Assembly: GCF_018448925.1 (NCBI RefSeq)
Contig: NZ_RCWE01000003.1
Span: forward strand, 62,001 to 126,000
Origin: Photorhabdus akhurstii
Lineage (GTDB): Bacteria; Pseudomonadota; Gammaproteobacteria; Enterobacterales; Enterobacteriaceae
Reading direction: 5' to 3'
Length of the DNA stretch: 64,000 nt
The translations under genes were made by a program, and so were the position numbers. How positions within the stretch are numbered: position 1 is the first letter of the stretch; each line of letters opens with the position of its first letter. A model generated the notes under the pieces. That model saw only the letters and a list, made by a program, of their open reading frames with translations. It made no database searches and had not been told where the DNA came from. Positions 1 to 10,727 of the stretch are shown here, one piece after another.

Positions 1-1049
1 ATATTATCGGTACGGAACGTCATGAATCTCGTCGTATTGATAATCAGTTACGTGGGCGTTCCGGTCGTCAAGGGGATGCGGGATCGTCCCGTTTCTATTT
101 ATCAATGGAAGACTCACTGATGCGTATTTTCGCCTCTGATCGTGTCACCGGCATGATGCGTAAATTGGGTATGAAACCCGGTGAGGCAATTGAACATCCG
201 TGGGTAACCAAAGCCATTGCCAATGCTCAACGTAAAGTGGAGAGCCGTAACTTCGATATACGTAAGCAATTGTTAGAGTACGATGATGTTGCTAACGATC
301 AGCGTCGTGCTATTTATGCTCAACGTAACGATTTGCTGGATGTGAGTGATGTTAGTGAAACCATTAGCAGCATTCGTGAAGATGTATTTAAAGCAACCAT
401 TGATGCTTATATTCCCCCTCAATCTCTGGAAGAGATGTGGGATGTGGAAGGTTTGCAGCAACGTTTAATGACTGATTTCGATTTAGAGCTGCCGATCAAA
501 GAGTGGTTGGATAAAGAGCCTGAACTACATGAAGAGACGTTGCGTGAGCGTATCCTTGAACAGGCTGTTGAAGTCTATAAACGTAAAGAAGAGATTGTTG
601 GCATTGAAATGATGCGTAACTTCGAAAAAGGTATCATGTTGCAGACTCTGGATATGTTGTGGAAAGAGCATCTGGCAGCAATGGATTACCTACGTCAGGG
701 TATCCATTTACGTGGTTATGCTCAGAAAGATCCAAAACAGGAATATAAACGTGAATCTTTCGCTATGTTTGCAAACATGCTGGAATCGCTGAAATATGAA
801 GTGATTAGTACGTTGAGCAAAGTTCAAGTGAGATTGCCGGAAGAAGTAGAGGCATTGGAGCAACAGCGCCGGGCAGAAGCTGAACGTTTGGCAAGGCAAC
901 AGCAATTAAGCCATGAAGTTGAAAAAGGCGCATTGATGTCTACAACAGAAGCACAGATTGCCAGCGGCGCTCGTAAAGTAGGCCGTAATGATCCTTGTCC
1001 TTGTGGATCGGGTAAAAAATATAAACATTGCCACGGGCGCTTGCAGTAA
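1..1049 (+). CDS. secA: Preprotein translocase ATPase SecA, C-terminal part
   Basis: This is the carboxy-terminal 349 or so codons of SecA, the motor ATPase that drives unfolded preproteins through SecYEG at the inner membrane. The frame is open from the left edge (first full codon at base 3), so the gene starts outside the window. The first visible residues, [22 protein letters not shown], belong to the second nucleotide-binding fold. The helical scaffold and wing follow, and the protein ends in the zinc-binding SEC-C motif ([18 protein letters not shown]) that contacts SecB and lipids. A hairpin terminator follows at once and mutT lies downstream, the usual enterobacterial order. Nothing in the visible part looks damaged. 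Confidence 0.97.
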   Translation, partial: IIGTERHESRRIDNQLRGRSGRQGDAGSSRFYLSMEDSLMRIFASDRVTGMMRKLGMKPGEAIEHPWVTKAIANAQRKVESRNFDIRKQLLEYDDVANDQRRAIYAQRNDLLDVSDVSETISSIREDVFKATIDAYIPPQSLEEMWDVEGLQQRLMTDFDLELPIKEWLDKEPELHEETLRERILEQAVEVYKRKEEIVGIEMMRNFEKGIMLQTLDMLWKEHLAAMDYLRQGIHLRGYAQKDPKQEYKRESFAMFANMLESLKYEVISTLSKVQVRLPEEVEALEQQRRAEAERLARQQQLSHEVEKGALMSTTEAQIASGARKVGRNDPCPCGSGKKYKHCHGRLQ

Positions 1050-1054
1050 TGATG

Positions 1055-1077
1055 AAAAGGCGGGAAACCGCCTTTTT
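1055..1077 (+). terminator. Rho-independent terminator after secA
   Basis: An AAAGGCGG/CCGCCTTT stem with a 4-nt loop is followed by a short T run, six bases after the secA stop codon. Confidence 0.85.
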
Positions 1078-1172
1078 GCTGTTAGGTTTAAGCGAATAAC
1101 GTTGGATGTAGCATTTGGTTATTGGTCGTTGATCAATTAAAACGAATATATAGATGAAGAAGTAAGAGTAAT

Positions 1173-1565
1173 ATGGAAAAGAAACACCTGCATATAGCCG
1201 CTGGGATCATTAGAAATACGCAACATGAAATTTTTATTACTCAGCGTCATGCTGATGCCCATATGGGTGGTTTCTGGGAATTCCCTGGCGGGAAAGTTGA
1301 GAAACAGGAAACCCCTGAACAGGCTTTAGTACGTGAGTTACAGGAAGAAATTGGTATTATTGTTACTCATTATGAGCTGGTAAAAACGGTTGAACATGAT
1401 TTTCCTGACAGGTTGATTACCCTGTATTTCTTCTTGGTGGATGGATGGGAAAATGAACCTTTCGGTAAAGAAGGCCAACTTTCTCGGTGGGTATTACAGA
1501 AAGATTTAATTGCTGATGAATTCCCGCCAGCTAATCGCAGTATTGTTGCATTACTGACCGCTTGA
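1173..1565 (+). CDS. mutT: 8-oxo-dGTP diphosphatase MutT (Nudix)
   Basis: 130 residues, the usual size for MutT, which hydrolyses 8-oxo-(d)GTP to the monophosphate and so prevents A:T to C:G transversions. A complete Nudix box is visible from about residue 38: GG, then E, then RELQEEIGI, matching G-x5-E-x7-RE-U-x-EE-x-G-U with the metal-binding glutamates present. The amino end (AAGIIRN, QRHADAHMGGFWEFPGGK) is typical of the MutT branch rather than other Nudix hydrolases. It lies just downstream of secA on the same strand and converges with yacG. A shared bidirectional terminator lies between them. Confidence 0.95.
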   Translation: MEKKHLHIAAGIIRNTQHEIFITQRHADAHMGGFWEFPGGKVEKQETPEQALVRELQEEIGIIVTHYELVKTVEHDFPDRLITLYFFLVDGWENEPFGKEGQLSRWVLQKDLIADEFPPANRSIVALLTA

Positions 1566-1571
1566 ATTGTT

Positions 1572-1600
1572 AATAGCCGCATTATAATAACGCGGCTATT
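1572..1600. terminator. Bidirectional terminator between mutT and yacG
   Basis: A 9-bp stem AATAGCCGC/GCGGCTATT with an 11-nt loop lies between the two convergent genes. It has T-rich flanks on the plus strand (TATTTGTTATT) and A/T on the other. Confidence 0.75.
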
Positions 1601-1602
1601 TG

Positions 1603-1800
1603 TTATTGCTCAGGTTGTTCACTCCAATCATCGCTATCGGAGTTTTCACTTTGGCTTGGTATCCGTTTCTCTTCATTTGCCCACCCGCCTAAGTCAATTA
1701 ATTGACAGCGCTTACTGCAAAATGGACGATATGGGCTTATTTCTCCCCAAACCACGGTTTTACCGCATGTTGGACATTCAATCGTTAATAACTCAGACAT
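1603..1800 (-). CDS. yacG: DNA gyrase inhibitor YacG, zinc-binding
   Basis: 65 residues with four cysteines at 9, 12, 28 and 32 (CPTC and CSKRC) that form the single zinc site of the YacG family, followed by the conserved [15 protein letters not shown] and an acidic tail. In E. coli YacG binds GyrB and inhibits gyrase; that role is taken from the family. It sits immediately downstream of zapD and coaE on the minus strand, the standard coaE-zapD-yacG order. Confidence 0.94.
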   Translation of the reverse strand: MSELLTIECPTCGKTVVWGEISPYRPFCSKRCQLIDLGGWANEEKRIPSQSENSDSDDWSEQPEQ

Positions 1801-1830
1801 AATAACTTTCCTAATAATTGGTTCGTAATA

Positions 1831-2586
1831 TTAGCAACGTGCTAATTCAAATGGTAAATGGGCAGGCACGAAGCCTTTTTCATTATCCAATGGTAAAAAA
1901 CGGATAGCAAACCGGGTCTTATGACCGGAAATTTGAGGAAACAGTAAAGGTTTTAATGGCAAGCGTAACCTCAGTAAATCTGCGCCTTCTGCCGTATTCT
2001 GATGAAAACCGTTTTTACTGATTTCTGAACGAAAAATAGCGGATTGGCGGATGAGTTCTAAAATACTTTCTAGTGCTTGTTGGAGAGGTAGCAAACTATC
2101 AATCCAGAATGCGACCATTTTATCCCTTTCTGATTGCGGTAAATGAAGCCATAGATGCAGAGTGGGTAGATCAAAACCACAACAACCACTTGGAATACTG
2201 AGACGTTGGCGCACCATACTGATAATTTTATCTTCTTTCAGGGATTGTCCCAGCCGTGGTGCTTTACTTAATGCGATAGCTCGCTCTTTCAATTTCAATC
2301 TGAAACTATTGACGATATTAATATCAACATCGGGTATTTCAGCCCATTGCTTTAACTTTGCCTGTTGGCGTTCTAGTTCTTTTAGCAACTCTGAACGTAC
2401 TTCCCCTCGTTCTAGCACTTCAAGTAACTCAGTCACTGTGCGGAAGAAGGCGAGGCTGCTTGCTAGTGAGTCTAAATGGCGTTGACTGGTGAGTTGTTGC
2501 AGAGAAGATTCAATTCTCAACCATGCCCGCATTTTTTCATTCAGTGGGTGTTCAAAAATGATTGTAGAAGTTGTGTCACTCATCAT
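1831..2586 (-). CDS. zapD: Cell division protein ZapD (FtsZ bundling)
   Basis: About 250 residues; E. coli ZapD has 247. The amino end [16 protein letters not shown] is the diagnostic start of the family, and the alpha-helical plus beta-barrel body ([29 protein letters not shown]) continues to the end. ZapD crosslinks FtsZ filaments at the Z ring. The reading frame overlaps the end of coaE by 11 bp, implying translational coupling. The second ATG (2583) is an equally possible start. Confidence 0.94.
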   Translation of the reverse strand: MMSDTTSTIIFEHPLNEKMRAWLRIESSLQQLTSQRHLDSLASSLAFFRTVTELLEVLERGEVRSELLKELERQQAKLKQWAEIPDVDINIVNSFRLKLKERAIALSKAPRLGQSLKEDKIISMVRQRLSIPSGCCGFDLPTLHLWLHLPQSERDKMVAFWIDSLLPLQQALESILELIRQSAIFRSEISKNGFHQNTAEGADLLRLRLPLKPLLFPQISGHKTRFAIRFLPLDNEKGFVPAHLPFELARC

Positions 2587-3199
2587 GATTATCCTGCCTG
2601 GCTGATCCAGCTAACCTTAAATATTGTTGATGTAGTTCGGCAACACGAGGAGCAATTGCCTGTACGTTATCATGATTTGAGATAATGTCATCGGCATAAG
2701 CCAGCCTCTCGCTACGGGATGCCTGGGCAGCTAAAATATTTTCAACCTGTTGGTTGCTAATACCATCACGAGTGGCTACCCGGCTGATTTGTAATTCAGG
2801 TGAAACGTCAACGACTAGAATCCGATCTGCCAGATGCCCCAAATTATTTTCGACTAATAATGGAACAACCCAAATAACATAAGGTGTGGTTATCTGTTTC
2901 AATTGCCGTTGGGTTTCTTGATGGATTAGAGGGTGAAGCAGTTGATTAACCCACTGTTTTTCTTGTTTGTTTGTGAATATTCTTTGGCGTAACAGTGCTC
3001 GGTTAAGGCTGCCATCGGGTATCAATATGTCATGACCAAAGTGTCCTGTGATGGCTTGTAGAGCAGGCGTTCCAGGAGCAACGACTTCTCTGGCAATAAT
3101 ATCTGCATCAACAAGAGGAACGCCAAGAGCTGCAAAAGCATTGGCGATAGTGGTTTTACCGCTGCCAATCCCACCTGTGAGTGCAATAATATAAGTCAT
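2576..3199 (-). CDS. coaE: Dephospho-CoA kinase
   Basis: 207 residues, as in E. coli (206). It catalyses the last step of coenzyme A synthesis, ATP-dependent phosphorylation of the ribose 3'-OH of dephospho-CoA. A Walker A loop, GGIGSGKTT, lies at residues 9-17. The family signatures [12 protein letters not shown] and [10 protein letters not shown] (lid and substrate-binding elements) are intact. It heads the coaE-zapD-yacG group and lies 91 bp after hofC. E. coli has guaC near this point; it is absent here. Confidence 0.96.
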   Translation of the reverse strand: MTYIIALTGGIGSGKTTIANAFAALGVPLVDADIIAREVVAPGTPALQAITGHFGHDILIPDGSLNRALLRQRIFTNKQEKQWVNQLLHPLIHQETQRQLKQITTPYVIWVVPLLVENNLGHLADRILVVDVSPELQISRVATRDGISNQQVENILAAQASRSERLAYADDIISNHDNVQAIAPRVAELHQQYLRLAGSARQDNHDE

Positions 3200-3290
3200 C
3201 CTATCCCTTAATATTACTTGATACTATTTCGGGATTGTAACCGAAAGGAGGCAGATGACCTAGAGACAAAGCGATGGAATCGTTTTTACT

Positions 3291-4490
3291 TTAGGTGAGT
3301 ATCGTACCTAGCTGAAAAATGGGTAAATACATTGCGAGCAATAGTGTACCGACAATAATTGCTATTATGACTATAAGTATTGGTTCTAATAACTGGGTCA
3401 TATTATCAGAAATTTCCAATGCTTGTTGTTGGTACCAGTTAGCGAGATTTCCTAATAACAGTTCCAGATTGCCAGATTCTTCGCCAACACTGACAAACTG
3501 TTGACACAGAGCAGGAAAACAAGATTGCTGTTTCAGTGTTTCGCTCATTGGTATCCCTTGATTAATTTGAGCTCGTAAGAATTTAGTCGCTTGCAGAAAT
3601 ACCGGATGATTTATCGATGCAATCGCACTGTCTAACCCTGCGGTGAGTGTCAGGCCCGCTTTTTGTGTCATAAACAGGATATGGAAAAGTTGCCCTAATT
3701 GCTGGCAACTAATTAATTTTGCAATAACGGGTAAACGTAACATCAGATTTTTTTCACGAGTGATCCATATTGTATGACGTTGACGTAATTGTAGGTAAAA
3801 TAGAAGCAGTATAATTAGTCCAATAACACCATAGCCACCATATTGAATTAGCCAGTTGGAAGTTATTAATAAACTACGAGTGAGCAGGGGAAGTTGTGCG
3901 TCAAATGAATGGTAAATATGTTCAAATTCGGGTAAAACAAAGATAAGCATCAATAAAATAATGATGCTGGCAACAATGATAATAATCAGAGGGTAACGCA
4001 ATGCTTTTGCTATTTTCTTCTGTAATCTATCTTGTTGCTCCTGTTGTTTAACTAATAATTGACAGCAGACTTCTAATTGCCCGGTCAATTCGCCAACGGT
4101 AATAAGTTGACAAAATAAAGGAGGAAATAGAAATGGATAATCTTTTAATGAGGAGGAAAATGATTCTCCACGGGTAATTTTCTTGCTAATATCTAATAAT
4201 ACACAGTGCCATAGTGGATGATCGCATTCACGAATAAGAATATTGAGGCAATTTAGTAATGGCATTCCTGATGATAATAGTGTTGCCAATTGACGAATAA
4301 AATTCAGACGGTAAGCAACTTGTTGTTGATGATAAAATATCAATTTTTCACATTTTATATTATAAGGTTGTAATCCAGAATGAATAAGTTGCTGATATAA
4401 AGATTTTCGGTTATCACATAGTGATTTTCCTTTTGATATTTCGCCTTTGTTGTTCACTGCTTGCCAATTATAAAGATAATGAATTTTCAT
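3291..4490 (-). CDS. hofC: Type IV pilus inner-membrane platform protein HofC (PilC/GspF family)
   Basis: 399 residues, the length of PilC/GspF proteins. Two T2SF repeats are visible, each with the ...SG.PL or QGIPMSETL motif and a carboxy-terminal hydrophobic helix (IIIIVASIIILLMLIFVLP near residue 170; IVIIAIIVGTLLLAMYLP at the end). PilC proteins form the membrane platform on which the pilin polymerises. It begins 2 bp after hofB ends, so the two are surely co-transcribed. With hofB and ppdD it makes the small three-gene pilus operon known from enterobacteria; no prepilin peptidase or secretin gene is in this window. Confidence 0.93.
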   Translation of the reverse strand: MKIHYLYNWQAVNNKGEISKGKSLCDNRKSLYQQLIHSGLQPYNIKCEKLIFYHQQQVAYRLNFIRQLATLLSSGMPLLNCLNILIRECDHPLWHCVLLDISKKITRGESFSSSLKDYPFLFPPLFCQLITVGELTGQLEVCCQLLVKQQEQQDRLQKKIAKALRYPLIIIIVASIIILLMLIFVLPEFEHIYHSFDAQLPLLTRSLLITSNWLIQYGGYGVIGLIILLLFYLQLRQRHTIWITREKNLMLRLPVIAKLISCQQLGQLFHILFMTQKAGLTLTAGLDSAIASINHPVFLQATKFLRAQINQGIPMSETLKQQSCFPALCQQFVSVGEESGNLELLLGNLANWYQQQALEISDNMTQLLEPILIVIIAIIVGTLLLAMYLPIFQLGTILT

Positions 4491-4492
4491 TA

Positions 4493-5935
4493 TTATTTCT
4501 GACCTGTGACTTGATAAATTTCTTCTAATGTAGTGATGCCTTGTTCTACTAATAAAATACCTGATGAAAGTAAAGTATCTTTTCTTTGAGCTATAATGGT
4601 TTTTTGTACATTTTGGGAGTTATGTTCTGATAGTATTTGTTGAATATCATCTGTTATTTCTAAAAATTCATAAATAGCTGTTCGGCCATAATAACCGGAA
4701 AAACAATGCTCACAACCAACGGCCAGCCATTGCTTAATAAAGAGAGAATTATTTTCAGTATTAATAATAGTTTCTTCTGTTTGTTGTTTGCGGCAATGAA
4801 GACATAATTTTCTGACAAGCCGTTGGGCGATAATTAATTTGATACAAGAAGCAGCCATATAGCCTGAAATACCCAGATTTTGTAGGCGGGATAATGTATC
4901 TATGGTTGAATTAGTATGCAATGTAGAAAGAACCAAATGACCTGTTTGTGCCGCTTTTACTGAAATTTCGGCTGTTTCGCTATCACGTATTTCTCCCACC
5001 ATAATGACATCAGGATCTTGGCGTAATAGTGCCCGTAATACTTTGGCAAAATTGAGATCAATTTTGCTGTTAGTTTGTGTCTGGTTAATACCGTTCAATG
5101 GGATCTCTACTGGGTCTTCTACACTGCAAATATTCTTTTTATTCTGATTCAGATATTGTAAACAGCTATATAAAGTCACGGTTTTTCCGCTACCTGTCGG
5201 GCCAGTGACTAAAATCATCCCCTGTGGTAACGCGAGTTTTTGTCGAAGCTGATTTAACAATAGATCAGGAATACCTAGTTGATCTAATGACAATTGTCGC
5301 ATTGTATTTAATATCCTAAGTACAACTTTTTCTCCGTGTATTGTCGGCAAGGTCGCCATACGAATAGCATAGTTGTGTCGGGTATCAGACCAATCAAATT
5401 GTCCATCCTGAGGCAGCCGTTTTTCAGCTATATTCAATTTAGCCATTATCTTAAGGCGTGCGGCAATGCTTGCATTCATTTGAGGAGATGGCGAAGACAA
5501 GAGGTGTAATGCGCCATCAACCCGGATACGAATACGGTAACCTTGTTGGAATGGTTCAAAATGAATATCGGATGCACGCCGTTGTATTGCAGTTAATAAG
5601 GTTTGATTAATAAGTTGAATAACGGGCGCATCATTTTCATCTGTATTGGTATCAGCTATAAGTGGTAATAAGGCGGATTCTTCCTCTGGTACACGACTTA
5701 GTGAAATATTTTGATGTAATATTGATTCTATCCTTGCCAGTGGCCAAATTTCTACATTAACGATACGTCCTGAAATAAAGCGTAATGCTGATAATAAATC
5801 ATCATTAGGTAATTCGTTACTGGCAATTGTTATCGCATTATCATCTTTTTTTATTACAACAGATTGGTGGCGTTGGCAAATATCATGAATTTCTCTTTCC
5901 ATCAATGTATTTTCTGCCATTGAAAGTGAGCTCAT
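4493..5935 (-). CDS. hofB: Type IV pilus assembly ATPase HofB (GspE/PilB family)
   Basis: 480 residues, a hexameric secretion-type ATPase that would power pilin assembly from the cytoplasmic side. The core is complete: the ASDIHFEP motif, a Walker A loop GPTGSGKT near residue 250, the Asp box, Walker B MVGEIRDSETA, the His box TGHLVLSTLHTN, and the zinc-binding CxxC pair (LCLHC and CEHC) before YGRTAIYEF. The amino-terminal GspE-N domain is present but short, as in HofB. It lies 41 bp downstream of ppdD and just upstream of hofC. Confidence 0.94.
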   Translation of the reverse strand: MSSLSMAENTLMEREIHDICQRHQSVVIKKDDNAITIASNELPNDDLLSALRFISGRIVNVEIWPLARIESILHQNISLSRVPEEESALLPLIADTNTDENDAPVIQLINQTLLTAIQRRASDIHFEPFQQGYRIRIRVDGALHLLSSPSPQMNASIAARLKIMAKLNIAEKRLPQDGQFDWSDTRHNYAIRMATLPTIHGEKVVLRILNTMRQLSLDQLGIPDLLLNQLRQKLALPQGMILVTGPTGSGKTVTLYSCLQYLNQNKKNICSVEDPVEIPLNGINQTQTNSKIDLNFAKVLRALLRQDPDVIMVGEIRDSETAEISVKAAQTGHLVLSTLHTNSTIDTLSRLQNLGISGYMAASCIKLIIAQRLVRKLCLHCRKQQTEETIINTENNSLFIKQWLAVGCEHCFSGYYGRTAIYEFLEITDDIQQILSEHNSQNVQKTIIAQRKDTLLSSGILLVEQGITTLEEIYQVTGQK

Positions 5936-5976
5936 TGTTGTTTCCTGTGTAAATATGTATTAATAAGAGTAATAAA

Positions 5977-6402
5977 TTAAAATTCAAATATTTCCTGACA
6001 ACGACTTTTTAATGAATTGTTTGTCGATTCACATTTAATACTCCATTTAATTGCACCTGTTTGTGTGTTTTTTGTCGGTTTTAATATAATACTGAGGTTT
6101 TTAAGACTCTTTTCACCGTTAATGGTAACTTCCCCATTTTTAACTGAAATGTTATCGATATATCTACTGTTATGTTCTTTTGGAATTGACATTGCTCCTG
6201 CATTGCAACCATTGAAATCTTCAGTTTCAAAACCGCAAAGTTCTATACCTGATTTATAAGGTACAATATTTTGTAGTATATCTGTTAAAGCGGCTTTCTG
6301 GATATATCCTTGATAACTAGGAATACCAATAGCACTTAAGATGGAAATGATAGCAATAGCAACCATAATCTCCATTAAAGTAAATCCTTGTTGTTGTTTC
6401 AT
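5977..6402 (-). CDS. ppdD: Type IV major prepilin PpdD
   Basis: 141 residues. The short positively charged leader MKQQQG is followed by FTLMEIMVAIAIISILSAIGIPSY, the class III signal: a prepilin peptidase would cut after Gly6 and methylate Phe7, and Glu5 of the mature protein is present. Two cysteine pairs (CGFE/CNAG and CEST/CQEI) could form the pilin disulphides. The start at 6402 is chosen over longer forms because of the leader and the Shine-Dalgarno GGAGAAG seven bases upstream. First gene of the ppdD-hofB-hofC operon. The body diverges strongly from E. coli PpdD, as surface-exposed pilins do. Confidence 0.9.
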   Translation of the reverse strand: MKQQQGFTLMEIMVAIAIISILSAIGIPSYQGYIQKAALTDILQNIVPYKSGIELCGFETEDFNGCNAGAMSIPKEHNSRYIDNISVKNGEVTINGEKSLKNLSIILKPTKNTQTGAIKWSIKCESTNNSLKSRCQEIFEF

Positions 6403-6603
6403 ATTTCTTCTCCGTGTTGTGGTATTGCGATATAGAGAATGAAGGAAAGAGAAAAAAATGAAATAGGATAGATGAAGGTTATGGAATTGACTCGAAAAAG
6501 AATTTCTGAATTGCAAGGTTTGCAAAAATATTTACGGTGGTGTTCGCAAATTTTCGATCTACCAATTGCCGATTTACACCACCATCAATATTATTATTGC
6601 TAA

Positions 6604-7521
<918 letters not shown>

Positions 7522-7599
7522 TTAATGGTCTTAACATGCTACCCTGTTGTGTAGTGAACAACTACTATCTTGGTTTTATCATCTGGATTTAAGAAGGAA

Positions 7600-7898
7600 A
7601 AAAATGTGGTTGCATGATGAATTGAGTTAGAAAAATTCTTTCACACGATTCGTGCCCACAGGGTGAGCAACTGCAACCAACAAAGAGGCAACTTGAAAGA
7701 TGACGGGTATATTCATCGTATTAGTTTGTCTCCAGGAAAGCTTTGTTTGTACTGACACAATGACTTATAGGTAGATCCGGATATATAAAAGAACATATCA
7801 CTGGCTATAATGATGTTGTTCTGGGAAGAAAAATTGATCTGGGACTTTATTTCGATTGGACACATTACCAGCAATTGTTACAGGAGCGGAAAGAATGA
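7600..7898 (+). pseudogene. ampD: Wrecked ampD (1,6-anhydro-MurNAc-L-Ala amidase)
   Basis: Only about 300 bp remain of a gene that should be about 550 bp. Read in the correct frame from 7764, the DNA gives LIGRSGYIKEHITGYNDVVLGRKIDLGLYFDW, which aligns with the AmpD carboxy end (ITGHSDIAPGRKTDPGPAFDW type). Its TGA overlaps the ampE ATG as in other enterobacteria. Upstream, other frames give fragments resembling AmpD residues 8-45 (AHRVSNCNQQR; HRISLSPGK, compare HNISLPPGE). The middle of the protein, including most of the amidase core and zinc ligands, is gone, and stops and frameshifts separate the fragments. No active enzyme can be made. Confidence 0.82.
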
Positions 7899-8749
7899 CT
7901 CTCTTTATACTGTTGTTAGTGTTGGCGTGGGAACGGGTTTTTAAAATGGGTGACCATTGGCAATTGGAGCACCGTCTTGAGCCATTGTTTACCGATTTGA
8001 AGTCTTTTTCGTTATGGAAAAGCCTTTTAATGACGTTAGTAGTCATGATAATTACATGGGTATTGATTGAAATATTAAATGATTTTATGTTCGGCCTTTT
8101 TGAACTGGTTTTATGGGTGTTTATTTGTTTGCTGTGCATCGGAGCGGGGCGCTTACGGCATGATTATCGTGAATATTTTCGTACTGTTCATCAGGATAAC
8201 AGGGAACAACAAAGAGAATATCTTACGCATTTCGCAATTATTCATGGTTTACCTTCTGATGCCAGCAAAGAGAATATGTTGCGAGAGATACAAAATGCGT
8301 TGCTGTGGATAAATTTTCGCTATTATCTGGCGCCGATTTTTTGGCTGATTGTGGCGGGTGAATTAGGGCCAGTTGCTTTAATGGGATATTGCTTCTTAAG
8401 GGCTTATCAGGGATGGTTGGCACAATATGGTACACCGGTTCAGAGAGCGCAATCTGGCGTTGATGGTTTGTTGCATTGGTTGGATTGGATCCCTGTTCGT
8501 CTGGCTGGCATTGCTTATGCTTTATTAGGGCATGGCGAGCGGGCTTTACCTGCGTGGTTTGCTTCTCTTAGTGATTTAAGAACTTCACAATATAAGGTGC
8601 TTTGTCAGCTTGCTCAATTTTCATTAAGTCGCGAACCCCATCTTGATTCAATTCAAACGCCTATTGCTGCGGTGATACTGGCGAAAAAAGTGACTTTCTC
8701 TGTCATCGTTGTCGTTGCCTTACTGACAATTTATGGGGCATTGGTTTGA
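7895..8749 (+). CDS. ampE: Inner-membrane regulatory protein AmpE
   Basis: 284 residues, exactly the E. coli length. The start at 7895 (MTLFILLLVLAWERVFKMG) is chosen because it matches the family and overlaps the ampD stop as ATGA. Four hydrophobic segments (residues 1-11, about 45-90 in two, 150-170, and the carboxy end VVALLTIYGALV) and conserved blocks (LQNALLWINFRYYLAPIFWLIVAGE; LPAWFASLSDLRTSQYKVL) define AmpE. It belongs to the membrane CobD/AmpE group and is associated with the AmpD/AmpC beta-lactamase induction pathway; its exact activity is unsettled. It is intact although ampD is destroyed. Confidence 0.93.
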   Translation: MTLFILLLVLAWERVFKMGDHWQLEHRLEPLFTDLKSFSLWKSLLMTLVVMIITWVLIEILNDFMFGLFELVLWVFICLLCIGAGRLRHDYREYFRTVHQDNREQQREYLTHFAIIHGLPSDASKENMLREIQNALLWINFRYYLAPIFWLIVAGELGPVALMGYCFLRAYQGWLAQYGTPVQRAQSGVDGLLHWLDWIPVRLAGIAYALLGHGERALPAWFASLSDLRTSQYKVLCQLAQFSLSREPHLDSIQTPIAAVILAKKVTFSVIVVVALLTIYGALV

Positions 8750-8841
8750 TGCGTTGGCTTAATGACTCTGATTGGTTCGGGTTTTATTCATCCCGTGTAT
8801 GGAGTTGTTTGGCTTACCTTTAGCTATTAGAGCCGATTTAT

Positions 8842-8861
8842 GCAGCGCCGACTGGCGCTGC
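8842..8861 (-). terminator. Hairpin at the end of the fimbrial remnant
   Basis: A perfect 8-bp stem GCAGCGCC/GGCGCTGC with a 4-nt loop lies about 20 bp past the last fimbrial fragment on the minus strand. It has no clear T run. Probably the old operon terminator. Confidence 0.45.
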
Positions 8862-8875
8862 AACAATTGCAACAA

Positions 8876-9110
8876 CTAAGAAGAGGGTTCGATGAAGTCA
8901 ATATCCGACCATACTGAAATAACCGCAACAGCTCGAGCTAGCCCTCCGGCGCCGTCAGTTTTCAACAGAACTGGTACAACAGAAACTTGTGTCGATGCCG
9001 TGTAGTTATCGTTCCTTTGTTTAACGTATCTTGCGTTCTTGAGTGATAAGGGGGTGTTGGCCGTATCAGTAAACATGAAGGCGACATCCTCTATTGAAGA
9101 GGCTAAGGCA
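8876..9110 (-). pseudogene. Carboxy-terminal fragment of a fimbrial subunit or adhesin
   Basis: The minus strand reads SSIEDVAFMFTDTANTPLSLKNARYVKQRNDNYTASTQVSVVPVLLKTD and ends in SVWSDIDFIEPSS. There is no proper start or signal peptide, and an upstream TAG closes the frame near 9110. The composition (Thr/Ser/Val rich, beta-strand pattern) and the position at the end of a chaperone-usher operon suggest the tail of the terminal subunit. The identification rests mainly on position, and no family is recognised with confidence. The 5' part of this gene and the 3' part of the usher have been lost together. Confidence 0.4.
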
Positions 9111-9149
9111 TTCTATTTCCCCGGAACAAATGGCCCATCGATCCGGTAG

Positions 9150-10304
9150 AGTAAGCGTGAATTTTGAAATACATCATCATCGCCGGAGCAGATGCTGCTT
9201 ATCCCTATTTGCCTCTTTGATTATCACTGTCAGGTTGCCCGCACTCTCGGTGGTATAGAGGTCGGTGAACCGAAACGGCCCCGGTGCTACGGTGGTTTGA
9301 TACACGATATTGCCATTCTAGAATACCGTCACCTGCGCATTGGAGTTCGCCACACCGGTTATCTCCGGGGCAGAACCGTGCTGACTGTCGGGTAACATCG
9401 CCTCCTCCGAAGCCAGTTTCATGCCCCGAAATGGGATACTGTAAAAAATATCGCCACCGGTATAGGTTTCACCCGCCGTGAACTCACTGCGCAGTGCTGG
9501 GATGTCACGTTGCAGGTAGGTATTGTTTACCTGCCATTGGGTCTGTGTCGGCGTGGAAAAACAGGAGGCGTCCTCGTGGCGCTGATGATTGTAACTGTAG
9601 GTTTGCGGGCTGCGCAGACGCCACAGTCCCAGATTCAGCCCATTACGAAAAGAAGCAAACAGATTACGAGAACGTGATCCTTCCCAGTTTCCCTGATTGT
9701 CATAATGCCTTTCCGAGCCATTGACGGTGTAGTTCATCAAAAAAGCCGGGATCTCAGGACCCCACAGTGACGGGTTAACCGTTCCAGAATAACGGGGCTG
9801 CATGGCGCTCTGAGGGACGCTGAGATCAAGACGTAAACGGACAAAATCCAATGTCGCGCGGGCGTGCGGGATCTGTTTCGTCAGCTCGGTGATGGGGCTG
9901 TCATCCGCTTTACCCTGAAAAGCCGGTAACTCGCGAGTATTGACCCCATACCTTTCCAGTTGTGCGACGGTGAATACCGGCTGGAGATGGCCGTTAACCA
10001 GCCTGAATTCAATCTCGCAGCTGTCCACCTTATTCTGGTTCATGTAGACATCCACCAGATAGCGCCCGGGTGCGACATATCTCGCGTTTTCATACGCCAA
10101 GAGATCGACATGACTGTGTTCACCATCAGCGCCCATTAGGAACATGGGATTAAAGTATTCCCGCGCCGAGGCGGGCAGGGTCGTTGCCGTCAGTGAACAC
10201 AGCAGACATAGGTATACCGGACGGGGCCAGAAACCGCCCGGTTGACCGGGCGCGTGTTGGTTATCCTCCCGCAGTGCAGGCGGAAATGAAGTTTTTGTTG
10301 CCAT
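9150..10304 (-). pseudogene. Truncated outer-membrane fimbrial usher (PapC/FimD family)
   Basis: The amino-terminal 328 residues of an usher are readable. There is a long signal peptide ending LPASA, then the usher amino domain (REYFNPMFLMGADGEHSHVDLL; GRYLVDVYMN; CEIEFRL), and the first barrel strands (VNPSLWGPEIPAFLMNYTVNGS; NLGLWRLRSP; DIPALRSEFTAGETYTGGDIFYSIPFRG). At 9316-9318 an in-frame TAG interrupts AQVTVF/NGNIVYQTTVAPGPF, where the family usually has Gln. The frame then continues another 50 codons and breaks off near 9180. A normal usher has about 800-850 residues, so more than half of the barrel and both carboxy domains are deleted. It cannot function. Confidence 0.85.
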
Positions 10305-10386
10305 AGCTCATCTCTGCTTATAATTAAGCCTATGCTATTGATATTAAGGTCACTCTGCCTGAATACCGTCCGCCGATGCGGCGGGG

Positions 10387-10727
10387 TTATAACGGGACGT
10401 GGCGATCCTGACTGTCCCCACAAACGCCGGGGCGATTTTCGCCATAATCGCCATTTTTCAGATAGCTCCCTAGCTGACCTCGCACAACCTGACAACGCCA
10501 GCGTAATAGGCTTGTTGTCCGCTGCTTCGATATGTTCTGTACTTCGTTAAGCGGTATGGGTGAAGACTCGACATGGGATGTCTGCACGTTGAGTTCACAG
10601 GTTGGCTGTTCCAGCGTTAATGCCAGCGTCAGTTCTGCCGTGTTTGAATTTGCCTCCTCGGACAGGGGGCGGTACAAAGCAGACCAGCCAGTGTCGTCCA
10701 TCTGATAAAGGTCCACGGTTTTAACAT
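10387..10727 (-). pseudogene. Frameshifted minor fimbrial subunit
   Basis: An ATG at 10727 overlaps the chaperone stop (TAATG) and starts a signal-peptide-like sequence, MLKPWTFIRWTTLAGLLCTA, which soon hits a stop. In the neighbouring frame the sequence continues as EANSNTAELTLALTLEQPTCELNVQTSHVESSPIPL, typical of the start of a mature FimA-class pilin (a G/A-T-L strand, then PTCELNV). A frameshift near 10660 therefore separates leader and body. The carboxy part (RWRCQVVRGQLGSYLKNGDYG) is also degenerate. It lies between chaperone and usher, a known place for minor subunits. Confidence 0.6.
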
